DNA of 36,328 bases, taken from positions 1 through 36,328 of the forward strand of contig JABMOK010000030.1 of assembly GCA_013204155.1 (NCBI GenBank). Direction: 5' to 3'. Shown here piece after piece: positions 7,080 through 17,900 of the stretch. Below the pieces are notes generated by a model. It saw only the letters and a list, made by a program, of their open reading frames with translations. It made no database searches and was not told where the DNA came from. This stretch comes from Pseudohongiella sp. (GTDB lineage Bacteria > Pseudomonadota > Gammaproteobacteria > Pseudomonadales > Pseudohongiellaceae). The number at the start of each line of letters is the position of its first letter. Within the stretch, counting starts at the first letter, position 1. The position numbers were made by a program, and so were the translations under genes.

Positions 7080-9755
7080 ATGAAAAAAGCAGCTTTTTGT
7101 TTGCTGGCGGCTATTGGAATATCCAAGTCCCTCAACGCGCAAGACTTCATCATCGCTGACATCATAGTAGATGGCTATCAGCGTATCTCCCCTGGAATAA
7201 TTTACAATCTGTTGCCCGTAGGCATAGGTGACGAAGTTACTGCGGTTACGTCGGCGCAAATTATCCGGGAGCTTTCTCAGTCAGAATATTTTGATGAGAT
7301 AGAAGTATCTCGAGAAGGAAATATTCTGGTTGTTACTGTTTTGGAAAGACCGTCGGTGGCGGAAATTTCAATAGAAGGCAATAAAGTACTGAAGACAGAA
7401 GATATCATCGAAAATATGGCCACCGCTGATATTGCTGAGGGGCAAATTTTCACCCGAGCGGCGCTTGAAGTAATCCGCCAGGGGATTCAGGATGTTTACT
7501 CTTCCAGAGGTCGGTACGGAGCCTCTGTTGATATCGAAGTAGAAGAACTGCCGCGTAATCGGGTGTCGATTAAGCTCGATATTAACGAGGGCGAAGAATC
7601 CAGGATTCGTCACATTAATCTTATTGGCAACAATGCGTTTTCAGAAGATGAATTGCTGGGCTTGTTCGAGTTAGGTACCAAGCCCTGGTATCTGCTGTTT
7701 AGTCGTAAAGATAGATACTCTCGTGAACAATTTTCCGGCGACCTGGAACGACTGGAGTCTTTCTACCTCGATAACGGTTATGTTGAATTCAATATCGATT
7801 CCACGCCGATCTCTATTACGCCAGACAGGAAGGAAGTCTATATCACAGTAAACCTTAATGAGGGGGATCTTTATACTGTGAACGAAGTAGACCTCGCTGG
7901 CGACCTTGTCGATGCCGAGGCGCTCTTGAGGGCGGCTATCTTTGTGCGTCCCGGGCAAATTTATTCTCAGGGTCTGGTGACTGGCACCGAAGAAATTATG
8001 GTGCAGTTTCTGGGCAACCTCGGTTATGCCTTTGCTGAGGTAACAGGTGTTCCCGAGGTCAGCGAGGAAGGTGAAACGGTCGATGTAACTTTCTTTATTG
8101 AGCCTGGAAATCGCACCTACGTAAATCGAATTAACTTTGCAGGAAATATATCGACAGCTGATGATGTGCTGCGTCGAGAGATGCGACAATTAGAAAGTGC
8201 GCCGGCCTCCAGTCTGCAAATAGAACAATCGAAGGTTAGACTCGAGCGCTTGGGTTATTTTGAGACAGTGGAAGTCGATACTGTTGAGGTGGCTGGAACC
8301 GAAGATCAGATTGACGTGAACTACGATGTGCTGGAACAAAGTTTCGGTGCTATTAGTTTTCAAGTTGGAACCGGCGGCGGAGGTGACTTTTTTATCAGCT
8401 CTTCTTTGCAGGCGCAGAATTTTCTCGGCACTGGTAAGACGCTAGGTGTCGGAATTAACAAGAGTCGATTTCAGTCGGGGCTCAATTTTCAATATGTTGA
8501 TCCGTACTTTACGCCAGACGGAGTGAGTCGGGGATTTAATCTTTTTGCCCAGAAAATTGATTCGCCCTTCAATGTTTCAAATTTCAATACCAGTTCCTAT
8601 GGCGGTTCGCTGAACTTCAGTTATCCAATCAGTGAAATAGCAGTGCTCGGTTTGGATCTGGGTTTCACCCATACTGAATTGAGCGCGGGGATAGGCTCAG
8701 TACAAGAAATCATCTCTAGTCCTGTTTTGTTCGAGGGGGTTGATAGCTATGTAATTACCCCGGCTAATGGCAATGTATGGGACGGCCCCGTTATTGATTC
8801 TGTGCTCGGGAATGTGGCCGGTCTTACTGCCCTGCAATTACAGAAAAACCCTGAAAGTGGCTTCGTTGATAAATTTGGCGATACATTCGATAACTTTACA
8901 ATTAGGGGAAACTGGTTCCGCAATACTTTGAACCGGGGTCAAATGCCCACCGCCGGTAAACTCCACAGTATGGGCATTGAAGTCACCTTGCCGGGTAGCG
9001 ATCTGCAATACGCCAGCATGACTTATAATAACCAATTGTATTGGCCCATTACCCGGGATCAGAGGTGGGTTGTAGCTTTGCGTACCAATCTGGGATACGG
9101 CATTGGGTATGGCAGCACAGGAGAGATGCCATTCTTTAATAATTACTTTGCCGGGGGGTTGAGTTCGGCGGGTATCTTGCGCGGATTTGAAGAGAACAGT
9201 CTGGGTCCACAAAGTACGCCGGGCGCTCGGTATCTGGTTCAGGGCGGCATTTCACTGTTGAAAGACGAAAATGGCGAAATTCTGCGTGCCGAAGATGGAT
9301 CGGCCGTGGGTGGCGCGAACACTTATGGCTATCAAACAGCGCCATTATTCGACGAGAATGGAAATCGAGTGCTGGATGTGAACGGAGATCCAGAAATTGC
9401 GCTGGCGGTAGAAAGTTTCTATTTGGATAAGGATTATGACAGTTTTGGTGGTAATATACTGGCCACAACGACCCTGGAGCTGCTGTTTCCTCTCCCGTTC
9501 GTCGAGCAAACAGGTCGGGTTAGATCGGCCTTTTTTATTGACGCCGGGAATGTCTTTTCCTCCCATTGTACGGAAAGACAAACGCTGCTCAAGAATTGTA
9601 CAGATTTTGACCTCGGTGAAATCCGATATTCGGCAGGGATGAGCGTTACTTATATTTCACCGTTTGGACCGCTTACATTTTATCTGGCGAAACCTTTTGG
9701 CAAGGATGGTGACGATACCAAGTCTTTCGACTTTACAGTCGGCAATGGATTTTAG
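7080..9755 (+). CDS. bamA: Outer membrane protein assembly factor BamA
   Basis: BamA is the Omp85 core of the BAM complex and inserts beta-barrel proteins into the outer membrane. The 891 residues begin with a signal peptide (cleavage predicted after SLNA at residue 20). Five POTRA domains and a C-terminal 16-strand barrel follow. The conserved L6 motif RGF is present in GILRGFEENSLGP, and the protein ends in phenylalanine as barrel proteins do. It is about 80 residues longer than E. coli BamA. Much of the excess is a polar stretch after RGF (about residues 725-780) with D-x-N-G motifs. A Cys-x10-Cys pair lies in a later extracellular loop. The ATG is the only good start before the signal peptide. 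Confidence 0.97.
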   Translation: MKKAAFCLLAAIGISKSLNAQDFIIADIIVDGYQRISPGIIYNLLPVGIGDEVTAVTSAQIIRELSQSEYFDEIEVSREGNILVVTVLERPSVAEISIEGNKVLKTEDIIENMATADIAEGQIFTRAALEVIRQGIQDVYSSRGRYGASVDIEVEELPRNRVSIKLDINEGEESRIRHINLIGNNAFSEDELLGLFELGTKPWYLLFSRKDRYSREQFSGDLERLESFYLDNGYVEFNIDSTPISITPDRKEVYITVNLNEGDLYTVNEVDLAGDLVDAEALLRAAIFVRPGQIYSQGLVTGTEEIMVQFLGNLGYAFAEVTGVPEVSEEGETVDVTFFIEPGNRTYVNRINFAGNISTADDVLRREMRQLESAPASSLQIEQSKVRLERLGYFETVEVDTVEVAGTEDQIDVNYDVLEQSFGAISFQVGTGGGGDFFISSSLQAQNFLGTGKTLGVGINKSRFQSGLNFQYVDPYFTPDGVSRGFNLFAQKIDSPFNVSNFNTSSYGGSLNFSYPISEIAVLGLDLGFTHTELSAGIGSVQEIISSPVLFEGVDSYVITPANGNVWDGPVIDSVLGNVAGLTALQLQKNPESGFVDKFGDTFDNFTIRGNWFRNTLNRGQMPTAGKLHSMGIEVTLPGSDLQYASMTYNNQLYWPITRDQRWVVALRTNLGYGIGYGSTGEMPFFNNYFAGGLSSAGILRGFEENSLGPQSTPGARYLVQGGISLLKDENGEILRAEDGSAVGGANTYGYQTAPLFDENGNRVLDVNGDPEIALAVESFYLDKDYDSFGGNILATTTLELLFPLPFVEQTGRVRSAFFIDAGNVFSSHCTERQTLLKNCTDFDLGEIRYSAGMSVTYISPFGPLTFYLAKPFGKDGDDTKSFDFTVGNGF

Positions 9756-9826
9756 CGGTCACTAAACTTGTTCGAAGATTGGTCTAAACGAAAAGAAACG
9801 AAACGAGAAAGAAATTGAGCTTCCTA

Positions 9827-9856
9827 TTGGAAAGCACTTACACACAACATTAAGAT
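9827..9856 (+). promoter_or_regulatory. Possible sigma-70 promoter for skp-lpxD
   Basis: TTGGAA at 9827-9832 and TAAGAT at 9851-9856 are 18 bp apart in the 140-bp gap after bamA. The match is only partial and the region is A/T-rich, so this is a weak call. I do not see a good sigma-E consensus here. Confidence 0.3.
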
Positions 9857-9913
9857 AAAATTTTATACTGATTAAATACCTTCAGTAGTAATTGTATGAA
9901 TTGGAGAATATAC

Positions 9914-10435
9914 GTGAATAAATTCAAGAGTCTAATTGCCTGTCTGTCTCTGGTACTGATATCTCAAGGTGCCTTTGCACAAGATACCAAGATTGGTGTA
10001 ATAAATGCGCTTCAAGCATTGTTTAATTCTGATTCTGCGCGCGTTATGCAGGAAGCATTGGATCAAGAATTTGGAGCGGATACTACGCGAGCACAAGGCC
10101 TCAATGACGAACTCACCGCGCTGGCTGAAAAATTTCAACAAGACGAAGCAGTGATGACTGATCAAGAAAAAAGTCGCATGAATTCGCAGGCGCAGGACTT
10201 GCAGGTTCAGCTTCAGCTAATTCAGGAAAGACTACAGAAGGTGTCGCAAGAAAGGAATCAGCTTTATCTTGAGAGTATGCGGGGACCTTTGGCCGCCGCT
10301 GTTACCGACGTTGTTGCAGAAGGAGGTTACGACCTAATCCTTAATGTCGATAGCGCGCCGTATTTTGCTCCTGTGTTGGATATAACCGCTAAGGTTACTG
10401 CAAAGCTAAACGAACAAGCAAAATTAGCAGAGTAG
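9914..10435 (+). CDS. skp: Periplasmic chaperone Skp (OmpH family)
   Basis: Skp binds unfolded outer-membrane proteins in the periplasm and hands them to BAM. I chose the GTG at 9914 because GGAG (9903-9906) lies 7 bases before it and the product then starts with a clean signal peptide, MNKFKSLIACLSLVL, cleaved after GAFA. The upstream in-frame ATG at 9896 has no ribosome-binding site. The mature protein (about 150 residues) is largely helical and rich in Gln, Glu and Asp in the middle, as expected for the Skp tentacles. It follows bamA and precedes lpxD, the standard order. Confidence 0.93.
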   Translation: MNKFKSLIACLSLVLISQGAFAQDTKIGVINALQALFNSDSARVMQEALDQEFGADTTRAQGLNDELTALAEKFQQDEAVMTDQEKSRMNSQAQDLQVQLQLIQERLQKVSQERNQLYLESMRGPLAAAVTDVVAEGGYDLILNVDSAPYFAPVLDITAKVTAKLNEQAKLAE

Positions 10436-10465
10436 AGGAGTTTTCCTCGGGCAGGTTAGTGTCAG

Positions 10466-11503
10466 GTGACACATAATAAAAATTATACGCTGACCGAGCT
10501 TGCTGAAGTGTTAAGCCTGACGCTGGATGGGGATGGTCAATGCGAAATCCACGGGCTGGCCACCTTAAGCGGTGCCGGCCCAGGTCAACTCAGCTTCCTA
10601 AGTAATTCCGTCTATATCGACCAGCTCGTTAAGAGCAACGCCTCGGCGATAATTATTGAAGAAAAGTTTGCAGACAGGTGGTCTGGAAATAAATTGATTT
10701 CTTCTTCGCCCTATGTCAGTTTCGCGCAAGCAACTCAATTATTCGATAAGTCTCCTGCGCCGAAGCCTGGCATTCATCCATCCGCTTCGGTAGATGATAC
10801 GGCCGTGCTGGGAGAGTCTGTGACTATAGGGGCCAATGTGGTAGTTGAGGCCAATGTAAATATTGGCGACGGAGTTGTTGTTGGCGCAGGCTCTTATATT
10901 GGTGAATCTGTCACGCTGGGATCTGCATGTAGGCTGCATAGTAATGTCACTCTTTATCACGATGTTTCCCTAGGCGCTAATGTTATTATTCATTCCGGGG
11001 CGGTCATCGGGGCAGATGGTTTTGGTTTTGCTTTTGCTTTTGATGGGTCTAAATCCGTCAAGGTTCTTCAGCTGGGGAGTGTGCGAATTGCCGACGATGT
11101 TGAGGTTGGAGCTGGCTCTACAATAGACCGGGGAGCACTGGAAGACACAGTTATTGAACAAGGGGTTAAGATAGATAACCAGGTTCAGATAGCGCATAAC
11201 TGCAGGATCGGAGCCCACACAATTGTATGTGGCTGCGTGGGAATTGCTGGCAGTGTTACGATTGGAAAATATTGCATAATGGGGGGCGGTTCTGGCGCAG
11301 TAGGCCATATAACAATCGCCGACAGGGTCCAGGTAAGTGCCATGTCATTGGTCAGTAAATCAATTTCCGAACCAGGAATGTATTCTTCTGGCACCCTGCA
11401 CATGAAAACTTCCGAATGGAAGAGGAGCAGCGTCAGATTTCAGCAATTGGATAGCATAGCGAAGAGACTGAAAGAATTGGAGAGGTCTACCGATAAAGAC
11501 TAA
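10466..11503 (+). CDS. lpxD: UDP-3-O-(3-hydroxyacyl)glucosamine N-acyltransferase
   Basis: LpxD adds the second hydroxyacyl chain, from acyl-ACP, to UDP-3-O-acyl-glucosamine in lipid A synthesis. The 345 residues have an N-terminal uridine-binding domain (about 1-100), then a left-handed beta-helix of hexapeptide repeats. The catalytic histidine is in QIAHNCRIG (His244, equal to E. coli His239). A C-terminal helix follows. The start is GTG at 10466 with only a weak GCAGG upstream. Length matches E. coli (341). It works directly after LpxA and LpxC in the pathway. Confidence 0.96.
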   Translation: MTHNKNYTLTELAEVLSLTLDGDGQCEIHGLATLSGAGPGQLSFLSNSVYIDQLVKSNASAIIIEEKFADRWSGNKLISSSPYVSFAQATQLFDKSPAPKPGIHPSASVDDTAVLGESVTIGANVVVEANVNIGDGVVVGAGSYIGESVTLGSACRLHSNVTLYHDVSLGANVIIHSGAVIGADGFGFAFAFDGSKSVKVLQLGSVRIADDVEVGAGSTIDRGALEDTVIEQGVKIDNQVQIAHNCRIGAHTIVCGCVGIAGSVTIGKYCIMGGGSGAVGHITIADRVQVSAMSLVSKSISEPGMYSSGTLHMKTSEWKRSSVRFQQLDSIAKRLKELERSTDKD

Positions 11504-11669
11504 GTCAGTAGACTGGGGATAAGCCCTTTCCACAAATTAAGTGGGAAGCAGATTGAAGAATAGCGCCGCAGACAGGCAGTAGAAGTTATGACAGTCAGGT
11601 AAGAAAAACCAGAAGTACACCAATAGTCGCACAATGTACGTGTGCACAGCCGGAATTAGAGACAAGCAC

Positions 11670-12119
11670 ATGCAAATGAATGTTGATGATATTAAAGACT
11701 ATCTGCCACAGCGTTACCCTTTTCTGTTAGTAGACAGAGTGGTGGAGATGGAGTTGGGTAAATCCATTGTGGCTTATAAGAATGTGACAGTAAATGAGCC
11801 CTTCTTCGAAGGTCATTTCCCCAATAAGCCAATCATGCCGGGAGTCTTGATCATCGAGGCATTAGCTCAGGCGGCGGGTGTACTTGGCTTCAAGAGCCAG
11901 GAGAAAAAACCGAAGGACGGGTATCTGTACTATTTTGTCGGTGCAGACAATGTGCGCCTCAGAAGGCCTGTGGTGCCCGGTGATCGATTGATGCTGGAGG
12001 CAGAGATAATCACCAATAGGAGAGGCATCTACAAATTTGCCTGCCGTGCCTCTGTAGATGAAGAGTTGGTAGGGACTATGACGATTATGTGCGCTGAGAG
12101 GAAGGTGAATGTCGATTGA
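11670..12119 (+). CDS. fabZ: 3-hydroxyacyl-ACP dehydratase FabZ
   Basis: FabZ dehydrates 3-hydroxyacyl-ACP in type II fatty acid synthesis and competes with LpxA and LpxD for the same substrates. The hot-dog fold carries the catalytic His49 in [12 protein letters not shown] and Glu63 in IIEALAQ. I chose the ATG at 11670 (149 residues, near the 151 of E. coli), with GAGA a few bases upstream. The same frame extends to an ATG at 11634, but the added 12 residues look unlike the family and lack a ribosome-binding site. The end overlaps lpxA by 11 bp. Confidence 0.95.
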   Translation: MQMNVDDIKDYLPQRYPFLLVDRVVEMELGKSIVAYKNVTVNEPFFEGHFPNKPIMPGVLIIEALAQAAGVLGFKSQEKKPKDGYLYYFVGADNVRLRRPVVPGDRLMLEAEIITNRRGIYKFACRASVDEELVGTMTIMCAERKVNVD

Positions 12120-12882
12120 TGCCAGTGCCAGGATAGACCCTGCAGCTGAAATAGACCCGAATGCAACGATTGGCCCCTGGACCATTATTGGGCCCAATGT
12201 GCACATTGGTGCGGGAACGGTTATAGATTCCCATGTAGTAATCCGTTGCAATACTAAAATTGGAAAGAACAACAGGATCTTTCAATTTAGTTCGGTGGGC
12301 GAAGATCCAGCGGACAAAAAATTCAGCGGCGAAGAGACCTGGCTGGAAATTGGCGACAATAATATATTGCGCGAAGGTGTAAATTTACATCGTGGCACCG
12401 CTGTAGGGGGAGGTCTGACCCGTATCGGTAGTGACAATCTGTTAATGCCCTATGTGCATATTGCCCATGACTGTCTGGTTGGCAGTAATACGGTGTTCGC
12501 AAACAACGTTGGCATCTCCGGGCATGTTGAAGTGGGTGACTGGGCTATATTGGGTGGCTATGCTGGCGTTAATCAATTTTTGAAAATCGGCGCTCACGCA
12601 ATGATCGGCGGGGTAACGCACATCTGCAGTGATATTCCCGCTTACGTCATAGCCAGTGGACAGCCGGCCGCAGTACGAAGTATCAACAAGATAGGTTTGG
12701 AGCGACGTGGTTTCGATGCGGCAACTATTAAGCAGATTCGCGAAGCCTTCAAAATTATCTATCTGCGTGGTCATTCGCTACGTGAAGCGATAGCGCAATT
12801 GAAAGTTATGGTGAAAGACTGCGAAGCCTTGCAGGTTTTAATTGATTCATTAGAGTCATCCGAGAAAGGCATTCAGCGATAA
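12109..12882 (+). CDS. lpxA: UDP-N-acetylglucosamine O-acyltransferase
   Basis: LpxA performs the first step of lipid A synthesis, acylating UDP-GlcNAc at O-3 from hydroxyacyl-ACP. The 257 residues form a hexapeptide-repeat beta-helix and a C-terminal helical domain. The catalytic histidine is in [11 protein letters not shown] (His120, equal to E. coli His125). AGGAAGG inside the end of fabZ is a good ribosome-binding site for the overlapping ATG, so fabZ and lpxA are translationally coupled. Confidence 0.97.
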   Translation: MSIDASARIDPAAEIDPNATIGPWTIIGPNVHIGAGTVIDSHVVIRCNTKIGKNNRIFQFSSVGEDPADKKFSGEETWLEIGDNNILREGVNLHRGTAVGGGLTRIGSDNLLMPYVHIAHDCLVGSNTVFANNVGISGHVEVGDWAILGGYAGVNQFLKIGAHAMIGGVTHICSDIPAYVIASGQPAAVRSINKIGLERRGFDAATIKQIREAFKIIYLRGHSLREAIAQLKVMVKDCEALQVLIDSLESSEKGIQR

Positions 12883-12944
12883 AATGTTTCACCTGGATAG
12901 AAACGGCAAACAGTCTCTATTCGACCAACAGTAATACGCAATTG

Positions 12945-12974
12945 CCCGATACAAGAATTCCCGGCACAAGATTG
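12945..12974 (+). repeat. Degenerate 15-bp duplication in the lpxA-lpxB gap
   Basis: Two adjacent 15-bp blocks (12945-12959 and 12960-12974) share 11 of 15 bases, starting CCCG and sharing ACAAGA. This looks like an aged duplication of the same size as others in the window. No promoter or ribosome-binding site is evident in the 136-bp gap. Confidence 0.45.
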
Positions 12975-13018
12975 CCGAAAGCAATTTCTCAATAATTACT
13001 TTAAACGCTGTGCAAATT

Positions 13019-14176
13019 ATGAGCAAAGCCCTACTTTTCGGTATTGTTGCAGGCGAAAAATCGGGAGATATCCTCGGTGCAGGTTTGATCGCAGAGTTAC
13101 GCAAGCGTTATCCAGAGGCTAAATTTGTGGGTATTGGCGGCCCTGACATGATTGCGCAGGGCTGCGAATCTTTAGCCGCAATGGATCGTTTGTCGGTGAT
13201 GGGTTTTGTTGAGCCGCTAGGTCGTCTGCCCGAGCTGTTCGCCCTAAAGAAACGTCTGCGTAACTTCTTCATAGAAAATTCGATTGCCGCCTTCATCGGC
13301 ATCGACAATCCAGATTTTAATTTGCGCCTCGAGTCTGAGCTGCATCAGCACAATATCAAAACAGTTCACTATGTTAGTCCCAGTGTATGGGCCTATCGAG
13401 AAAAGCGTATTTATAAAATAAAAAAATCCGTAGACCTCATGTTGACCCTGTTTCCATTCGAAACTGCAATTTATCAGCAACACGGGATAGCTGTTAAATG
13501 TGTTGGCCATCCCTTGGCAGACAGCATCGGTTTTGAGGATCAGAAGCAACTGCACCGACAGAAATATGATTTAGCGGCTGATGATGCGGTCGTCGCTCTT
13601 ATGCCAGGCAGTCGTGGTGGCGAAATCAAAAGGCTGGGACCCATTTTTCTTGCGGCGGCTATCGAGTCACTAAGGGATTATCCCCAACTTAGATTTTTGA
13701 TTCCCTTTAGTAGTGCTGAAGCGAAAATTCGGATAAATGCTTTGCTTAAAGCCAGTAATATTTTCCCCAGCGAACAATTTCAACTGGTTGATGATTCCCA
13801 TGCCGCCATATCGGCGGCAGATCTGGTGGTGCTGGCATCTGGCACAGCTACACTGGAAACGCTGCTATTAAGAAGGCCGATGATTGTAGGCTACAAGCTG
13901 GCAAGCCTTACTTACGCGATTGCCTCGCGACTGGTGAAAATTCCCTATGTCGCCCTGCCTAATCTGCTGGCGGGCAGGCCGTTGGTGCCGGAATATATCC
14001 AGCACAATCTGACAGCCACGGGACTACGAGACGAAATCATGAAATTTATGCAGGATGTGAAAGCCCATGAGCCGCTGCTCGAAGAATTTGATGCCATTCA
14101 TCACAGTCTGCGCCTCGATGCATCGAAGCAGGCGGCAGCGGCCATCGCCGCGCTGTTGGAAGGCGACAAGCATTAA
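13019..14176 (+). CDS. lpxB: Lipid-A-disaccharide synthase
   Basis: LpxB is the inverting glycosyltransferase (GT19) that joins lipid X to UDP-diacyl-glucosamine at the inner face of the inner membrane. The product has the signature start [18 protein letters not shown], the [12 protein letters not shown] segment, the [14 protein letters not shown] nucleotide-binding motif and [10 protein letters not shown] near the C terminus. From ATG 13019 it is 385 residues (382 in E. coli). A GTG three codons upstream at 13010 is an alternative. Neither start has an obvious ribosome-binding site. Confidence 0.96.
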   Translation: MSKALLFGIVAGEKSGDILGAGLIAELRKRYPEAKFVGIGGPDMIAQGCESLAAMDRLSVMGFVEPLGRLPELFALKKRLRNFFIENSIAAFIGIDNPDFNLRLESELHQHNIKTVHYVSPSVWAYREKRIYKIKKSVDLMLTLFPFETAIYQQHGIAVKCVGHPLADSIGFEDQKQLHRQKYDLAADDAVVALMPGSRGGEIKRLGPIFLAAAIESLRDYPQLRFLIPFSSAEAKIRINALLKASNIFPSEQFQLVDDSHAAISAADLVVLASGTATLETLLLRRPMIVGYKLASLTYAIASRLVKIPYVALPNLLAGRPLVPEYIQHNLTATGLRDEIMKFMQDVKAHEPLLEEFDAIHHSLRLDASKQAAAAIAALLEGDKH

Positions 14177-14180
14177 GCCA

Positions 14181-14798
14181 ATGCCTACAGCGACCGACTG
14201 GAATAATTTCGCGTTACCTGGAAAACTGTCAGCGGGAACCGATGAAGTGGGTCGCGGACCTCTGGCGGGTGATGTGGTTGCGGCGGCGGTGATTCTGCAC
14301 CCCGATAAACCAATCGACGGGCTTAACGACTCTAAAAAGTTAAGCGAAAAGAAACGGCTGGCCTGCGTTCTGCAGATTCAGGAAAAAGCCCTGTGTTTTT
14401 CCATTGGTCGAGCCTCGGTTGCCGAGATCGATACACTGAATATCTTACAGGCAAGTCTGCTAGCCATGCATCGTGCCGTCGCCGCCCTGTCCCTACAGCC
14501 GGAATTTGTGTATGTGGATGGCAACTTCTGTCCACAGTGGGCATATCCATCACAGGCAATCGTAAGAGGGGACTCTCTGGTGGCTAGCATTGCCGCCGCC
14601 TCGATACTTGCCAAGGTTACCCGCGATCAGGAAATGTGCGAGTTGGACAAGCAGTACCCCGGCTATGGCTTTGCCAGACACAAGGGTTACCCCACTGCCT
14701 ATCATCTGGCGGCTTTAAATTCACTGGGAGTCAGCCCCGTCCATCGACGTTCCTTTGCGCCGGTGGCGAAACTATTACCCGCGTGTTCTGCTATTTGA
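14181..14798 (+). CDS. rnhB: Ribonuclease HII
   Basis: RNase HII cuts RNA in RNA/DNA hybrids and removes misincorporated ribonucleotides. The ATG at 14181, 4 bases after the lpxB stop, gives 205 residues (198 in E. coli). The active-site acids are Asp21 and Glu22 in [12 protein letters not shown], Asp113 in YVDGN and Asp131 in VRGDS. The frame stays open upstream inside lpxB, but that part has no homology to the family. The lpxB-rnhB-dnaE order is conserved in Gammaproteobacteria. Confidence 0.96.
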   Translation: MPTATDWNNFALPGKLSAGTDEVGRGPLAGDVVAAAVILHPDKPIDGLNDSKKLSEKKRLACVLQIQEKALCFSIGRASVAEIDTLNILQASLLAMHRAVAALSLQPEFVYVDGNFCPQWAYPSQAIVRGDSLVASIAAASILAKVTRDQEMCELDKQYPGYGFARHKGYPTAYHLAALNSLGVSPVHRRSFAPVAKLLPACSAI

Positions 14799-14803
14799 GG
14801 TAT

Positions 14804-14829
14804 CCCCTTAGATGAGTCGGGGCCTTTTT
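14804..14829 (+). terminator. Weak terminator-like hairpin after rnhB
   Basis: CCCC (14804-14807) can pair with GGGG (14819-14822) across an 11-nt loop. CC and five T residues follow. The stem is only 4 bp, so termination here would be weak at best. The remaining 160 bp before dnaE contain a TATATT box near 14951 but no convincing -35 element. Confidence 0.35.
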
Positions 14830-14992
14830 GCCACACTTTCCCGGCCATCATCCGCCAAGCAATTGAATACTCATCCCGCCCCCCAAGTTGCTGCCTGTGC
14901 AGGACACTACGCCAGGCTCTGATTAAGTAAACTTTAGCGCGGAAAAAGGGTATATTAAGCGTCTGGCCCTCAATTGAATTAAAACGTTTTAC

Positions 14993-17900
14993 ATGTCTGA
15001 AAACTCGCCTCCCACGCCCTTCGCCCATCTGCGATTACACACCGAGTTCTCAATCAGTGATGGGCTCGTACGCATCAAGCCACTTATCTCCCGTCTACGG
15101 AAACTTTCCATGCCTTCGGTGGCCATTACCGACCTGGCAAATATGTTCTCCCTGATCAAGTTTTACAGCGCCGCCATGAAGGATGGCATAAAACCAGTTT
15201 GTGGCTGTGATGTTCTGGTTGAAGACGATAATCAGGCGGGGCAGACCCGGCTGGTGTTGCTGGTTAAGAATCAGGTCGGTTATTTGAATCTGACCAAGTT
15301 GGTTTCGGAGTTGTATACCGAAAATCCGAGTCATAACGAACCGGTGATTATGAAGTCGAAACTGGCGGGCAGGGTCGATGGCTTGATCGCCTTGTCCGGC
15401 GCTCAGTACAGTGATATTGGCGCGGCATTGCTGGCAGACGAACCGGAGCGTGCCAAAGCGCTATTGCAGCAATGGCGAGAGCTATTTCCCGACAGTTTTT
15501 ATCTTGAATTACAGCGGGTAGGCAAAAACGATGAAGAGGACTATGTCGAGGCGGCGGTGATGCTGGCGATCGACACGGCTTGCCCGGTGGTGGCGACGAA
15601 TGATGTCCGTTTCATCCATAAGGATGACTTCGATGCCCATGAGGTGCGGGTGTGCATTAATGAGCGTCGTACTCTGGACGATCCGCGGCGCCCTCACAAT
15701 TACACCGAGCAACAGTATCTGAAGAGTACGGCGCAAATGACTGAGTTGTTCGCCGATATCCCTGAGGCGATTCAGAATGCAGGGGAAATTGTAAAGCGTT
15801 GCAATCTCGGTCTGCAATTGGGCATTCCCTGCTTGCCGAATTATCCAGTGCCGGAAGGGCTTAGCCTGGAGGAGTTTTTCTCGAACTTAAGCACGCAAGG
15901 ACTGAACAAACGATTGCTGAAGCTGTATGGCGAAGAGTCTGTAAATAAAGACAGCCATACGCTGTATTGGGAACGACTGGAATTTGAGCTGGGGATCATC
16001 AACCAGATGGGATTTGCCGGCTACTTTCTGATCGTGATGGAGTTTATTCAATGGTCGAAGGATAACGGCATTCCGGTTGGGCCGGGTCGTGGTTCCGGTG
16101 CCGGCTCGATTGTGGCCTATGCACTGGGGATTACAGATCTCGATCCACTGAAATACGATCTTCTGTTCGAGCGCTTCCTGAATCCGGAACGTGTTTCTAT
16201 GCCGGATTTCGATGTTGATTTTTGTATGGAGGGCCGGGATCGGGTAATTCAGCATGTGGCTGAGCTATACGGTAAGGATGCTGTTTCACAAATAATTACA
16301 TTTGGCACCATGGCCGCAAAGGCGGTGGTTCGCGATGTGGCCAGAGTGCAGGGCAAGCCCTACGCACTGGCTGATAAACTCTCAAAATTGATTCCGTTCG
16401 AACCGGGCATAACGCTGAAGAAGGCATTTGAAGCGGAGCCCTTGCTGGGTGAATTTGTCGCCGGCGATGAAGATGCACAAGAAATTATGGAGATGGCTTA
16501 TAAGCTGGAAGGCATCACCCGGAACGTCGGTAAACATGCCGGGGGTGTAGTCATCGCGCCAACCAAACTGACCGATTTTACACCTTTGTATTGTGATGAA
16601 TCCGGCGGCGGGCTGGTAACTCAGTATGACAAGAATGATGTGGAAACCGCAGGTTTGGTTAAGTTCGACTTCCTCGGCTTGCGTACATTAACCATCATCG
16701 ACTGGGCCGTGAAGATGATCAATAGCCGGGCGGCGGCGGACGAAGCCAAGGTCGATATCGACACCCTGCCACTTAACGATGAAAAAGTTTACAAGCTGCT
16801 GCAAAAGGGAGAGACCACGGCCATTTTTCAGCTGGAATCTCGCGGTATGAAAGACCTGATCAAGCGTCAGGTGCCGAATTGCTTTGAAGACATAATTGCC
16901 CTGGTGGCACTGTTCAGACCTGGTCCTCTGCAGTCAGGCATGGTCGATGACTTTATCGATCGCAAGCATGGTAGAACCAGAGTGATCTATCCGCATCCAG
17001 AGTTGGAACCGGTGTTGTCCAATACTTATGGGGTAATTCTGTACCAGGAACAGGTGATGCAGATTGCTCAGGTGCTCGGCAACTACTCACTCGGTGGTGC
17101 CGACATATTGCGTAAGGCGATGGGGAAAAAGGATCCGCAGGTAATGGCTAAACAGCGCAGCCTGTTTACTGATGGGGCTGTTGCTCGGGATATAGATCCA
17201 CAGCTGGCCGAGTCTATCTTCGACCTGATGGAGAAATTTGCCGGCTATGGCTTTAATAAATCACACTCGGCGGCGTATGCGCTGGTGTCTTATCAGACGG
17301 CCTGGTTAAAGACCCACTATCCAGCTTATTTTATGGCGGCGGTATTGTCTGCCGACATGCAGAACACGGATAAAATCGTGACCCTTATCGATGAATGTCG
17401 ATCCATGAAGTTGACCATTGTTCCACCGGATGTGAATCTCGGCCAATTTAATTTTACCGTAAATATGGATGGCGAAATTGTTTATGGCTTAGGCGCTATC
17501 AAAGGTTTGGGTGAGGGACCGGTTGCGGCAATTTTGGCCGCAAGAGAACAGGGGGAATTCACCAGCTTGCTGGAACTATGTCAACGCGTCGATACCCAGA
17601 GTCTTAACAAACGCAGCATGGAAGCCTTGATTCGTGCGGGAGCTCTGGACAAGCAGGTGGGAGGAGATATTGATCACAGCAGGGCCTTGCTTTCGGTTCT
17701 GCTGCCGCAAGCCATGCAGGCAGCAGAGCAGTCCAGCAGAAATCAGGCCAGTGGAGTGGCAGATCTATTCGGTGAAATCGAACCGGAAGGCACAACCAAT
17801 GCTGAAAGCTCTTCGGTGAGCCTTAATGTTCGCGCCTGGGCAGAACAGCATCGACTGATGGCAGAAAAGGAAACTCTGGGCTTGTGGCTGTCCGGCCACC

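Noticed and set aside
7671-8189. 172-codon open frame on the minus strand inside bamA
   Set aside because: Antisense to the BamA POTRA region, with no family features. It reflects codon bias of the real gene.
14067-14180. N-terminal extension of rnhB into lpxB
   Set aside because: The frame is open, but the extra 38 residues are basic and unlike RNase HII. The ATG at 14181 gives the family length.
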